NCBI RefSeq assembly: GCF_037327425.1
Contig: NZ_CP147846.1
Coordinates: 62,001 to 126,000, forward strand
Direction of reading: 5' to 3'
DNA: 64,000 bases
From: Rhodococcus sovatensis
GTDB taxonomy: Bacteria > Actinomycetota > Actinomycetes > Mycobacteriales > Mycobacteriaceae
Shown: in pieces, positions 54,951 through 63,906 of the stretch
Numbering within the stretch: position 1 is the stretch's first letter
Layout: each line of letters opens with the position of its first letter
The notes under the pieces: model-generated
What the model was told of the DNA's origin: nothing
The model's database searches: none
What the model saw: only the letters and a program-made list of their open reading frames with translations
Translations under genes and position numbers: made by a program

Positions 54951-56516
54951 GTGACCTCTGCCGATCTGTCGGTAACAAGTCCAAATCTTCTGCTAGGCAA
55001 ACCCGTAGACGAACCCGAGAACGAGCCGCGCGAAGAGTGCGGTGTCTTCGGAGTCTGGGCACCGGGGGAGGATGTGGCAAAGCTCTCGTATTACGGGCTT
55101 TATGCGCTGCAGCACAGGGGCCAGGAAGCCGCGGGTATCGCGGTGTCCGACGGCTCGCAGGTATTGGTCTTCAAGGATCTCGGCCTGGTCAGTCAGGTGT
55201 TCGACGAGCAGACTCTCGGCGCGATGCCGGGTCATGTCGCCATCGGACACTGCCGCTATTCCACCAGCGGCTCGGTGACCTGGGAGAACGCACAGCCCAT
55301 ATTCCGTACCACCAAAGCGGGGACGGGTATCGCGCTCGGGCACAACGGCAATCTGGTCAACTTCGCCGAACTCGCGACGCGTGCCCGCGAGCAGGGACTC
55401 ATCAGTGACCGTCTGCAGGGCAATGGCACGTCGGATTCCGATGTCGTGGCAGCTCTTCTGGCGCACAAGGCAGCCGACTGCACCATCGAGCAGGCCGCGA
55501 TGGAATTGCTGCCGACGCTGAAGGGCGCGTTCTGCCTGACCTTCATGGACGAGCACACCCTGTATGCCGCGCGTGATCCGCACGGGGTTCGCCCGCTGTG
55601 CCTCGGGCGTCTCGATCGCGGTTGGGTGGTCGCCAGCGAGACTGCCGCGCTCGACATCGTCGGCGCTGCGTTCGTCCGCGACATCGAACCGGGAGAGTTG
55701 CTCGCGATCGACGCGGACGGAGTTCGCTCCTCACGGTTCTCTGCGCCCGAGCCGAAGGGGTGCGTGTTCGAGTACGTCTACCTCGCGCGTCCGGACAGTG
55801 TCATCGGCGGACGGTCGGTGCACTCCACTCGTGTCGAGATCGGCCGCCGGCTCGCTAAAGAGCACCCCGCCGAGGGCGATCTCGTCATTCCTGTGCCGGA
55901 GTCCGGTACTCCCGCAGCCGTGGGATTCGCGCAGGGCTCGGGGATTCCCTACGGCCAGGGTTTGATGAAGAACGCCTACGTCGGACGCACCTTCATTCAG
56001 CCGTCGCAGACCATTCGTCAGCTCGGTATCAGGCTCAAGCTCAATCCTCTCAAAGAGGTCATTCGCGGCAAAAGACTCGTGGTAGTGGATGATTCGATCG
56101 TCCGCGGAAACACCCAGCGCGCGCTCATTCGCATGTTGCGTGAAGCCGGTGCGCTGGAGATCCACGTCCGCATCGCGTCTCCTCCGGTCCGGTGGCCGTG
56201 CTTCTACGGCATCGACTTCGCTTCTCCGGCAGAGTTGATCGCCAACGGTGTCGACTCCGAGGACGGCATCCTCGAAGGAGTCCGGCAAGCGATCGGTGCC
56301 GATTCTCTGGGGTACATCTCGACCGAGGGCATGATCGCAGCCTCGGAGCAGCCCGAATCGAGGCTGTGCACAGCCTGTTTCACCGGCAAGTACCCCATCG
56401 AACTGCCCGCGGACAATGCGCTGGGTAAGCACGTTCTCGAAGGGATGCTTGCCTCCGCGGCCGGTCAGCCCTCGGAGTCCTCCAACGCCAACGCGAGTGC
56501 ACTCAGTCGACCGTAG
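54951..56516 (+). CDS. purF: Amidophosphoribosyltransferase
   Basis: First committed enzyme of purine synthesis, 521 residues. The N-terminal propeptide ends before the nucleophile Cys30 in REECGVFGVW; the glutaminase domain has LQHRGQEAAGIAVSDG and HNGNLVNFAEL, and the transferase domain has the PRPP loop VVVDDSIVRGNTQ. GTG 54951 is chosen for its GGGAG site; an in-frame GTG at 54915 is an alternative. The propeptide implies self-processing. No Fe-S Cys pattern beyond the late CTACF was checked. Confidence 0.97.
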   Translation: MTSADLSVTSPNLLLGKPVDEPENEPREECGVFGVWAPGEDVAKLSYYGLYALQHRGQEAAGIAVSDGSQVLVFKDLGLVSQVFDEQTLGAMPGHVAIGHCRYSTSGSVTWENAQPIFRTTKAGTGIALGHNGNLVNFAELATRAREQGLISDRLQGNGTSDSDVVAALLAHKAADCTIEQAAMELLPTLKGAFCLTFMDEHTLYAARDPHGVRPLCLGRLDRGWVVASETAALDIVGAAFVRDIEPGELLAIDADGVRSSRFSAPEPKGCVFEYVYLARPDSVIGGRSVHSTRVEIGRRLAKEHPAEGDLVIPVPESGTPAAVGFAQGSGIPYGQGLMKNAYVGRTFIQPSQTIRQLGIRLKLNPLKEVIRGKRLVVVDDSIVRGNTQRALIRMLREAGALEIHVRIASPPVRWPCFYGIDFASPAELIANGVDSEDGILEGVRQAIGADSLGYISTEGMIAASEQPESRLCTACFTGKYPIELPADNALGKHVLEGMLASAAGQPSESSNANASALSRP

Positions 56517-56538
56517 GAGTACCGAGCCGCTCCGCGCT

Positions 56539-56582
56539 AGTGGCACGGTTAAGTGTGTCCTGGCGCACTCAACCGTGCCACT
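56539..56582. repeat. Dispersed palindromic repeat, copy 4
   Basis: AGTGGCACGGTTAAGTG and CACTCAACCGTGCCACT form the arms, between purF and purM. It matches copies 1-3 in arm sequence and intergenic position. Confidence 0.9.
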
Positions 56583-56684
56583 GGCGACGGAGTCGCCGCA
56601 CCGCATCCCGGCTCCGGTACCGTTAGAGCGCAATTGCGTGCAGACAACGCGCAACACGAATACGAGTACAAGGGCTGGAGCCGC

Positions 56685-57785
56685 ATGACCGAGGAAACCC
56701 GACCACCCCGCGCAACCTCCTCGGGTGGTGCTTCCTACGCCGCGGCAGGTGTCGACATCGCCGCAGGTGATCGGGCAGTCGAGCTGTTCGCGCCGCTCGC
56801 GAAGAAGGCATCGCGACCCGAGGTCATGGGCGGCCTCGGCGGATTCGCCGGACTCTTCGCGCTCAAGGGCGACTACCGCGAGCCGATCCTGGCCGCATCG
56901 ACCGACGGCGTCGGCACCAAGGTCGCCGTCGCGCAGGCCCTAGGCAAGCACGACACCCTCGGCCTCGACCTCGTCGCTATGGTCGTCGACGATCTGGTCG
57001 TCTGCGGAGCGGAGCCGCTGTTCCTGCAGGACTACATCGCTGTCGGCCGGGTCGTCCCGGAGATGGTCGCCGAGCTCGTCAAGGGCATCGCCGAGGGCTG
57101 CATCATCGCCGGATGTGCGCTGCTGGGCGGGGAGACCGCTGAGCATCCCGGACTGATGGCCGACGGTGACTACGACCTCTCGGCCACCGGAGTCGGTGTC
57201 GTGGAGGCGGACGCAGTGCTCGGACCCGATCGCGTGCGCCCCGGCGATGTCGTCATCGCAATGGGCTCCTCGGGCCTGCACTCCAACGGTTACTCGCTTG
57301 CCCGCAAGGTCCTGCTCGAGATCAACCACATGGACCTGGGAAGTCACGTCGAGGAGTTCGGTCGCACCCTGGGCGAGGAACTGCTCGAGCCGACGAAGAT
57401 CTACGCCAAGGACTGCCTTGCGCTTGCCGCGGAAACCGACGTGCGGACGTTCTGCCACGTCACCGGCGGTGGACTTGCGAACAACCTCGGACGGGTCATG
57501 CCTGCGGGACTGGTCGCCGAACTCGATCGCACCACGTGGAGTCCAGCACCGGTGTTCTCGCTCATCGCACAGCGCGGACGAGTCGAGCGCGCCGAGATGG
57601 AGCAGACGTTCAACATGGGCGTCGGAATGGTCGCCATCGTCGCGCCCGAGGACGTCGATCGCGCACTTGCTGTGTTGACCGCTCGTCACATCGACTGCTG
57701 GACCCTCGGATCGGTCAAGAAGTCGACGGACAAGACAGCCACGACCGAACGTGCGCTGCTCGTGGGCAACCACCCGCGTTTCTGA
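56685..57785 (+). CDS. purM: Phosphoribosylformylglycinamidine cyclo-ligase (AIR synthetase)
   Basis: Closes the imidazole ring in purine synthesis. The 366-residue protein has the family start SYAAAGVDIAAGDRAVE, STDGVGTKVAVA, DDLVVCGAEPLFLQDYIA, GGETAEHPG and CHVTGGGLANNL. The ATG has GGAG four bases before it. It ends at a strong hairpin shared with the convergent DUF3073 gene. Confidence 0.97.
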   Translation: MTEETRPPRATSSGGASYAAAGVDIAAGDRAVELFAPLAKKASRPEVMGGLGGFAGLFALKGDYREPILAASTDGVGTKVAVAQALGKHDTLGLDLVAMVVDDLVVCGAEPLFLQDYIAVGRVVPEMVAELVKGIAEGCIIAGCALLGGETAEHPGLMADGDYDLSATGVGVVEADAVLGPDRVRPGDVVIAMGSSGLHSNGYSLARKVLLEINHMDLGSHVEEFGRTLGEELLEPTKIYAKDCLALAAETDVRTFCHVTGGGLANNLGRVMPAGLVAELDRTTWSPAPVFSLIAQRGRVERAEMEQTFNMGVGMVAIVAPEDVDRALAVLTARHIDCWTLGSVKKSTDKTATTERALLVGNHPRF

Positions 57786-57795
57786 ATCAACAGCG

Positions 57796-57838
57796 CACGA
57801 ATGAGGGGGAGCCGCACTGCGGCTCCCCCTCATTCGTG
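57796..57838. terminator. Bidirectional terminator between purM and the DUF3073 gene
   Basis: A perfect 20-bp stem (CACGAATGAGGGGGAGCCGC and its complement) with an ACT loop lies between convergent gene ends at 57785 and 57852. Confidence 0.88.
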
Positions 57839-57851
57839 TCTATCGCTTTTC

Positions 57852-58067
57852 TCAGCGTCGCCAGTCCTCGTATTCATCTTCTTCGACGCGGGAATAGCCG
57901 TCCGCGTCAGAAGAAGAGATGCCGCCCGAGGTGATACCGCCACGGTGGGAGTTGGACGAACCACCGGAGAGCTCTCTTTGCAGACTCTCCAAGTCCGTTG
58001 TCGGCGAGCTGTACTTGAGCTCACGAGCGACCTTTGTCTGCTTTGCCTTAGCCCTGCCTCGGCCCAT
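57852..58067 (-). CDS. DUF3073 family small protein
   Basis: A 71-residue basic-then-acidic protein beginning MGRGRAKAKQTKVARELKY, the invariant opening of DUF3073 proteins of actinobacteria, with YEDW near the end. It is found next to purM in mycobacteria too. Function unknown. The 196-bp gap on its promoter side shows no feature I can name. Confidence 0.92.
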   Translation of the reverse strand: MGRGRAKAKQTKVARELKYSSPTTDLESLQRELSGGSSNSHRGGITSGGISSSDADGYSRVEEDEYEDWRR

Positions 58068-58263
58068 GGCGTTGCCCCCTCGCGGACTTGCGGGGCGGCC
58101 TGGGGAAATTTGGGCGCCCCGTTAGATTTGGTATTTCTTCCTGGCACACACTCTAGCGCGCGAATCGCTTAGATGCTCATACGGAGTCCGTGTCCGAGCT
58201 GTTCGGTTGCTCTCAGTACCCTTTACCAGCGCAAATACCCGTCGCTAAGGTAACGATTTCGAC

Positions 58264-58896
58264 TCACACCGGTTTTTTCAGCGCAGCCCGCGCGTCGCGG
58301 GCGACTTTGACCGGTAGTTTCGGGTCTTCGAGAAGCCGAGTCAACCCCGACTTGTTGGTGCCCCGAAAGAGGTCCCGGACGGTGACTCCGTGCGCCGGGA
58401 CATGCTCGACGAGGATCGTTGCGCCGCGCTCGACAGTGCCCGGCTCCACCACCCGCAGGTAGGCGCCGACATCCCCTCGCTCAGTGAACCGCTTGACCCA
58501 ACCGGACTCACCGACCCAGCGCGCGAACGTCCCGCACGGCGTGCGCGCGATCGTCACTTCCAACGCAAGGTCGCCGACGCGCCAGAGCGAGCCGACGACG
58601 GCGTCGGTCACCGGGACACCGGACGTCCTCAGATTCTCGCCGAACCAGCCCGATGGAATGTCGCGTCCCAATTCCGACGCCCACTGCTGGGCCTCGGCTT
58701 CGTCGTAGGCGTACACGGCCTGGTCGACGCCACCGTGGAACTTGGTGTCGCTGCTGTGATCGCCGGCAAGACCGAGTTCGTGGACGTCGACGGGGCCGTC
58801 CACGGGCCTCTTGTCGATGGCACTGCTCACAACCCCACGTCGGCCCAGCGGAACATCGGCGTGCACGACGCACACGGCTTCGACCCGTCCTGTCAC
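58264..58896 (-). CDS. MOSC domain protein (YiiM-like)
   Basis: A 210-residue protein of the MOSC family, molybdenum-cofactor-linked proteins involved in reductive detoxification or sulfur transfer. Landmarks: GDHSSDTKFHGGVDQAVYAYD, WFGENLRTSGV and IARTPCGTFARWV, with the conserved Cys. It matches the YiiM branch. GTG 58896 is chosen because it overlaps the stop of the YgfZ gene; the longer open frame would run inside that gene. Confidence 0.87.
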   Translation of the reverse strand: MTGRVEAVCVVHADVPLGRRGVVSSAIDKRPVDGPVDVHELGLAGDHSSDTKFHGGVDQAVYAYDEAEAQQWASELGRDIPSGWFGENLRTSGVPVTDAVVGSLWRVGDLALEVTIARTPCGTFARWVGESGWVKRFTERGDVGAYLRVVEPGTVERGATILVEHVPAHGVTVRDLFRGTNKSGLTRLLEDPKLPVKVARDARAALKKPV

Positions 58897-60023
58897 CGGC
58901 CGCGCAACCGGTCGACGGCGGCCCGACCCGCCTGAACGTCGTCGTAGCTCGGAATCGAGTCCGGGTCGATCGACGCGGCACACGGTCCGGCGACGAGTTC
59001 GGTGTCCGTCGGGATGGTGCGTTTGATCAGGGCAAGCGCAACGGGCCCCAGCTCGAAATGATCGATGACGGTGCCGAGTCGACCTACCGTGCGTCCTCCC
59101 GCGGTCACCGGGTCGCCGGTGACCGGTCGGCCGTCGGCGGATCCATCGAGGTGCAGCAGGACGAGGTGCCGAGGTGGCCTACCGAGGTTGTGCACCCGCG
59201 ACACGGTTTCCTGGCCGCGGTAGCACCCCTTCTCGAGGTGCACCGCTCCGAGTTCGGCGACGCCCCCGATCCAACGGACCTCGTGCGGGATGGTCTTCTC
59301 GTCGGTGTCGACACCGACGCGAGGACGAATCGATTCCACGCGGAGGGCGTCGTACGTCCAGGTTCCGGCAGGTGTGGCGCCGGCGTCGCGCAGCCGGGTG
59401 AACCACTCGGTCAGCGCGGCGCGGGGGACCAGCAGGTCGAATGCCGTCGGGCCCGGCCACGGCATCCGCCGGACGAAGCCGCCGCCCTCGAGCGCACTGG
59501 CGTCGTAGAACTCGGTCGGTACGGTGACGCCGACCGACTCGAGGATCCGGGCCGACTCGGCTCCCAACAGGCTCACGACGGCGAGCTCACTGCCCTCACG
59601 AGGTTCGGCTTTGGACCAGAACACCATCTTCTTCAGAAACGACAGAAGATCGAGGCCCGACGTGGGTTCGGTGTCGATCCACGTCACACCGCCCAGGTCG
59701 GTCTGAACGAAGTGGTGCTCGATACGTCCATTGACGTCCAAGGACAGATTCTCTGCGGACCGCCCGTCGGGAAGGTCGGAGACGAGCTGGCTGGAGATCG
59801 TGTTGAGCCACGTCAGTCGTTCCGCACCGCTGATCGCGATGACGAAGCGGTGCGAGCGGTCGATGACTGCCGCTCCCGATGTCGCGTCGCGTTGCTCACC
59901 GAACGGGTTGCCGTAATGCCAGGCCACAGCGCTGTCGGCGGTGTCCTCCGGTGACGGCACAGCGCCGGGGAGAGTGAGAAGCGGGCTAGGACTGATGACG
60001 GCGGAATCGGACACGGCTTCCAT
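58893..60023 (-). CDS. ygfZ: Folate-binding protein YgfZ (Fe-S cluster maintenance)
   Basis: Tetrahydrofolate-binding protein of the GcvT-like fold that helps repair or assemble some Fe-S enzymes. The 376-residue protein has the diagnostic KGCYRGQETVSR motif with its Cys, NTISSQLVSDLPDG and VRWIGGVAELGAVHLEKG. ATG 60023 is chosen over a longer frame that overlaps the divergent symporter promoter. Next to the MOSC gene it forms a coupled pair. Confidence 0.92.
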   Translation of the reverse strand: MEAVSDSAVISPSPLLTLPGAVPSPEDTADSAVAWHYGNPFGEQRDATSGAAVIDRSHRFVIAISGAERLTWLNTISSQLVSDLPDGRSAENLSLDVNGRIEHHFVQTDLGGVTWIDTEPTSGLDLLSFLKKMVFWSKAEPREGSELAVVSLLGAESARILESVGVTVPTEFYDASALEGGGFVRRMPWPGPTAFDLLVPRAALTEWFTRLRDAGATPAGTWTYDALRVESIRPRVGVDTDEKTIPHEVRWIGGVAELGAVHLEKGCYRGQETVSRVHNLGRPPRHLVLLHLDGSADGRPVTGDPVTAGGRTVGRLGTVIDHFELGPVALALIKRTIPTDTELVAGPCAASIDPDSIPSYDDVQAGRAAVDRLRGR

Positions 60024-60063
60024 AGTAGGAGCATCGATGGAAGTCCCGGGTTGTCGGCGGCAC

Positions 60064-61434
60064 ATGGCCGACGAATTACGTGCGCGCAACACGTCCGATA
60101 CCGTCTCGCGATTCGTCGGATCTAGTTTCGTGGACGTGAAAATCATGGGTCACCCGGCAGCACAAATCGGTCTCGCTGCCGTCGGAGGAATCGTATTCGG
60201 TCTCGTGGTCGGCGACTGGGCCGCAAACCTGAAATTCGTCGGTGATCTGTTCATCCGGTTGATCCAGATGTCGATAGTGCCGCTGGTGATGGCGTCGGTG
60301 ATCGTGGCGACCGGATCCATGTCCGGCACCGGCACCGGCAAGATCGCGCTACGAACCTTCAAGTGGATGATCGGATTCTCCGTCGTTGCAGCCGTACTGG
60401 CGTGGTTGCTCAGCAGCCTCATCCAGCCCGGTGCAGGCATGGTCTTCAGCCAGTCCCTCGATCCCAGTCTCGAGGAATCCGCAGGCGAGGCGTTGGGCTG
60501 GCAGGACACGCTGCTGAACTTCGTCTCGACCAATATCTTCAGCGCGATGTCGACGGCGACGATGGTGCCGATCATCGTCTTTTCACTCCTCTTCGGCATT
60601 GCACTGCGCAGTCATATCAACAAGACCGGCGACACCGGGGTACTCACGTTCGTCGATCAGATCCAGCAAATCGTGCTGACGATGATCCGTCTGGTGATGT
60701 TCATTGCGCCGGTCGGTGTGTTCTGCCTGCTCGCTGCTCTTGCCGGTGATGTCGGTGTCTCCGTCGTCTCTACTGCACTGAGCTACCTGGGGACCACCCT
60801 CCTCGGCGTCCTCATCCTCTTCGTTCTGTTCGTGGTGGTCGTGACGATCCGAACCCGGCTGGATCCCAGGAAATTGCCGGGCAAGCTCACCGAGCAGACA
60901 GCGATCGCGGTGACGACCACCAGTTCGGCAGTGACATTCCCGACGGTTCTCAAGAACACCGTGGAGAAGGTAGGCGTCAGTCAGAAGGTCGCGAACTTCA
61001 CGCTGTCGATCGGATTGACGATGGGCTCCTACGGAGCGGTCCTCAATTACATGATCGTCGTCATGTTCCTCGCACAGGCCGGCGACATCAGTTTGAGTTT
61101 CGGCCAGATCGCCCTCGGAATGGGTCTGGCGATTCTGCTGAACATGGGCACCATCACCGTGCCCGGCGGGTTCCCTGTCGTCGCGATGTTCCTCGCGACG
61201 TCGTTGGATCTGCCGTTCGAGGCGGTCGGCCTGCTCATCGCCGTCGACTGGTTTGCCGGGATCTTCCGTACCTTCCTCAACGTCAACGGCGATACGTTCG
61301 TCGCAATGCTGGTAGCCAATGCAGACGACGAGATCGACCGTGACGTGTACAACGGCACCAAGACGGTCGTGGCAGAGGAGATCGATCTCGACGAGTACCG
61401 CGACGTCATGGCCCAAGCGGATCGGGCCGACTGA
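60064..61434 (+). CDS. Dicarboxylate/amino acid:cation symporter (DAACS family)
   Basis: Second sodium or proton symporter of this family in the window, 456 residues, about eight membrane helices. Landmarks: IQMSIVPLVMASVIVATGSMSG, TTTSSAVTFPTVLKNTVEK (serine-rich HP1), GLTMGSYGAVLNYM, GTITVPGGFPVVAMF and VDWFAGIFRTFLNVNGDTF. It lacks the SSSESALP sequence of DctA, so glutamate, cystine or another acid is more likely. The start is uncertain: ATG 60064, GTG 60136 and ATG 60145 all remain possible. Confidence 0.88.
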   Translation: MADELRARNTSDTVSRFVGSSFVDVKIMGHPAAQIGLAAVGGIVFGLVVGDWAANLKFVGDLFIRLIQMSIVPLVMASVIVATGSMSGTGTGKIALRTFKWMIGFSVVAAVLAWLLSSLIQPGAGMVFSQSLDPSLEESAGEALGWQDTLLNFVSTNIFSAMSTATMVPIIVFSLLFGIALRSHINKTGDTGVLTFVDQIQQIVLTMIRLVMFIAPVGVFCLLAALAGDVGVSVVSTALSYLGTTLLGVLILFVLFVVVVTIRTRLDPRKLPGKLTEQTAIAVTTTSSAVTFPTVLKNTVEKVGVSQKVANFTLSIGLTMGSYGAVLNYMIVVMFLAQAGDISLSFGQIALGMGLAILLNMGTITVPGGFPVVAMFLATSLDLPFEAVGLLIAVDWFAGIFRTFLNVNGDTFVAMLVANADDEIDRDVYNGTKTVVAEEIDLDEYRDVMAQADRAD

Positions 61435-61457
61435 CCCCACTGCTCTAGGGTGGCGGC

Positions 61458-62336
61458 ATGTCCGAACGCGTAGTAGTCACCCTCGACGGGCAGGTTCACG
61501 ACGCAGACATGCCTCTTCTGTACGCAGACGATCTGGCGGCGGTGCGTGGCGACGGCATCTTCGAGACGATTCTGGTACGCGGTGGTGCGCCGTGCACCGT
61601 CGAACTCCACGTGGAACGACTGCTGGCGTCGGCGCGTGCCTTGGATCTTCCGGCGCCCGATCCGGACGAGTGGCGTCTGGTGATCGGACTCGCCGTCGAC
61701 GAATGGACTCGGACGTCCGAGGACGAAGGGGTCCTGCGTCTAGTTCTGAGTCGCGGGCGTGAATGCGGCGGCGAACCTACCGGCTACGCGACGGTGGGCC
61801 CGCTGCACGAGCGTGTAGCCAAGGCGCGGGCCGATGGTGTGGCGGTCATCACCCTCGAACGCGGGTATTCGGTGGATTTCGCAGCCCAGGCACCATGGCA
61901 GCTGCTCGGTGCGAAGACGTTGTCGTACGCAACGAACATGGCGGCACTGCGCCACGCGGCGCGCCGTGGCGCCGACGACGTGATCTTCACGAGCAGTGAG
62001 GGGCGAGTCCTGGAAGGACCGCGGTCGACGGTGGTGATCGCCCGGGGTAAGACACTCATCACACCACCCCCTGATCACGGCATTCTCGCGGGCACGACAG
62101 TCGAGGCCCTGTTCCGCGTTGCCGCCGACAAGGGATACACGTGCGAGCGGGCCGATGTGTTCCCTGCCGATCTCATTGCGGCAGATGGCGTTTGGTTGAT
62201 CTCGAGTATCACGCTTGCGGCCCGGGTGGTCTCGCTCAACGGCGTCGCCCTTGGTACGCCTGCCATCGCCGACGAGTTCCGCTCGATGGTCGATCTGGCG
62301 GTCGAGACGATCGGCGACGAGGCAAGCGCCGGTTGA
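61458..62336 (+). CDS. pabC: Aminodeoxychorismate lyase (class IV aminotransferase fold)
   Basis: Splits aminodeoxychorismate to 4-aminobenzoate for folate synthesis. The 292-residue PLP enzyme has GDGIFETILVRGG, the PLP Lys in GAKTLSYATNMAALRHA, DDVIFTSSEGRVLEGP and a late GVWLISSITLAARV. Branched-chain aminotransferases share the fold, but length and the mycobacterial synteny favour PabC. A 24-bp palindrome follows the stop. Confidence 0.87.
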   Translation: MSERVVVTLDGQVHDADMPLLYADDLAAVRGDGIFETILVRGGAPCTVELHVERLLASARALDLPAPDPDEWRLVIGLAVDEWTRTSEDEGVLRLVLSRGRECGGEPTGYATVGPLHERVAKARADGVAVITLERGYSVDFAAQAPWQLLGAKTLSYATNMAALRHAARRGADDVIFTSSEGRVLEGPRSTVVIARGKTLITPPPDHGILAGTTVEALFRVAADKGYTCERADVFPADLIAADGVWLISSITLAARVVSLNGVALGTPAIADEFRSMVDLAVETIGDEASAG

Positions 62337-62360
62337 ACTACTACTACACGTAGTAGTAGT
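62337..62360. promoter_or_regulatory. 24-bp palindromic operator candidate upstream of cydA
   Basis: ACTACTACTAC and GTAGTAGTAGT form perfect 11-bp arms around AC, directly after the pabC stop and 80 bp before cydA. No T-tract follows, so an operator is more likely than a terminator. The TACTAC/GTAGTA look recalls BlaI/CopY-type sites. The regulator is not in the window. Confidence 0.55.
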
Positions 62361-62440
62361 CTCGGACTTGCTGCGGCAAGCCCTTGTGCAGCGGTAACGC
62401 ATCGTTACCTTCCCGCGGGGCCGAAGAGTTCGGAGTATCC

Positions 62441-63895
62441 ATGGACGCCTTGGACGTCTCGAGGTGGCAGTTCGGCATCACCACCGTCTACCACTTCATC
62501 CTCGTTCCGCTGACGATCGGGCTCGCGCCGATCATCGCCGCCATGCAGACGATGTGGGTCATCACCAAGAAGGACTCCTGGTACCGGCTCACCAAGTTCT
62601 TCGGCAAGCTCTTCCTGATCAACTTCGCCCTCGGTGTGGCCACCGGAATAGTGCAGGAATTCCAGTTCGGCATGAACTGGAGCGAATACTCCCGTTTCGT
62701 CGGCGACGTCTTCGGCGCACCGCTCGCGCTCGAGGGGCTCGTCGCATTCTTCCTCGAGTCGACTTTCCTCGGGCTGTGGATCTTCGGCTGGGATCGGCTT
62801 CCGAAACTCGTTCACTTGGCGACGATCTGGCTTGTCGCGATCGGAGTCAACGCCTCCGCGTACTTCATCATTGCCGCGAACTCGTGGATGCAGCATCCCG
62901 TCGGCGCCCGGTACAACCCCGAGACCGGTCGCGCGGAACTGACGAGCATCTGGGAGTTGATGACCAACAGCACTGCATTGGCGGCATTCCCGCATGCCGT
63001 CGCAGGCGCATTCCTGACCGCGGCCACGTTCGTCGCCGGCATCTCGGGGTGGTGGATGGTGCGAGAGGCTCGTAAGGGCAAGCAGACGGACTCGCGCAGT
63101 ATGTTCCGACCGGCTGCACGTCTGTCGTTCGTGGTGATGATCGTCGCAGGCGGAGCGCTCGCGCTCACCGGTGACATCCAGGGCAAGCTGATGTTCGAGC
63201 AGCAGCCTATGAAGATGGCATCGGCAGAATCGTTGTGCGACACCGAAACCGGAGCGTCGTTCTCCCTGCTGACCGTCGGCACGCACAACAACTGCGAGTC
63301 CGTGACCCACTTGATCTCGATTCCAGGCCTGACATCGTTCCTCGCCGAGAACGACTTCGACGCGACAGTGCAGGGCGTCAACCAACTGCAGGAGCAGTAC
63401 GAGCAGCAATTCGGACCGGGCAACTACAAGCCGAACTTGTTTGTCACCTACTGGGCGTTCCGCATGATGATCGGCCTCGCAGCCGGATCGGCTCTGCTTG
63501 CCTTCGCCGGGCTGTGGGTGACGCGGGGTGGCAGAGTCCCTGACCAGCGATGGTTCTCGTGGCTCAGTCTCGCCGCCATCCCGACGCCTTTCCTGGCCAA
63601 CAGTGCAGGCTGGATCTTCACCGAGATGGGCCGCCAACCCTGGGTCGTAGCGCCCAATCTCAATGGAATCGATCAGATCAGACTCACCGTCGACCAAGGG
63701 GTGTCCGATCATCCCGTGACGTTGGTTGTCGCCTCGCTCGTCACGTTCACCCTGATCTACGCGGCCCTCGGAGGCGTCTGGTTCTTTCTCCTTCGCCGAT
63801 ACGTGATCGAGGGGCCGCTCGAACACGACGCGCACCCGCACACGGAGGATGAGTCGGACGACGATGAGACCACGCAACTTTCGTTCGCGTACTGA
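62441..63895 (+). CDS. cydA: Cytochrome bd oxidase subunit I
   Basis: Heme-bearing quinol oxidase subunit of the membrane, 484 residues, with about nine helices. It starts MDALDVSRWQFGITTVYHF, which includes a heme-ligand His, and has FFLESTFLGLWIFGWD with the conserved Glu, NSWMQHPVGARYNPETGRAEL, the GDIQGKLMFEQQPMKMA quinol loop and EMGRQPW. The loop between helices 6 and 7 is the short type usual outside enterobacteria. The ATG starts after GGCCGAAGAG; cydB follows by 11 bases. Confidence 0.96.
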   Translation: MDALDVSRWQFGITTVYHFILVPLTIGLAPIIAAMQTMWVITKKDSWYRLTKFFGKLFLINFALGVATGIVQEFQFGMNWSEYSRFVGDVFGAPLALEGLVAFFLESTFLGLWIFGWDRLPKLVHLATIWLVAIGVNASAYFIIAANSWMQHPVGARYNPETGRAELTSIWELMTNSTALAAFPHAVAGAFLTAATFVAGISGWWMVREARKGKQTDSRSMFRPAARLSFVVMIVAGGALALTGDIQGKLMFEQQPMKMASAESLCDTETGASFSLLTVGTHNNCESVTHLISIPGLTSFLAENDFDATVQGVNQLQEQYEQQFGPGNYKPNLFVTYWAFRMMIGLAAGSALLAFAGLWVTRGGRVPDQRWFSWLSLAAIPTPFLANSAGWIFTEMGRQPWVVAPNLNGIDQIRLTVDQGVSDHPVTLVVASLVTFTLIYAALGGVWFFLLRRYVIEGPLEHDAHPHTEDESDDDETTQLSFAY

Positions 63896-63906
63896 GGAAG
63901 AAGACC

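Noticed and set aside
58068..58263. Riboswitch or RNA gene between the DUF3073 and MOSC genes
   Set aside because: No conserved fold or motif that I recognise could be seen; left unannotated.
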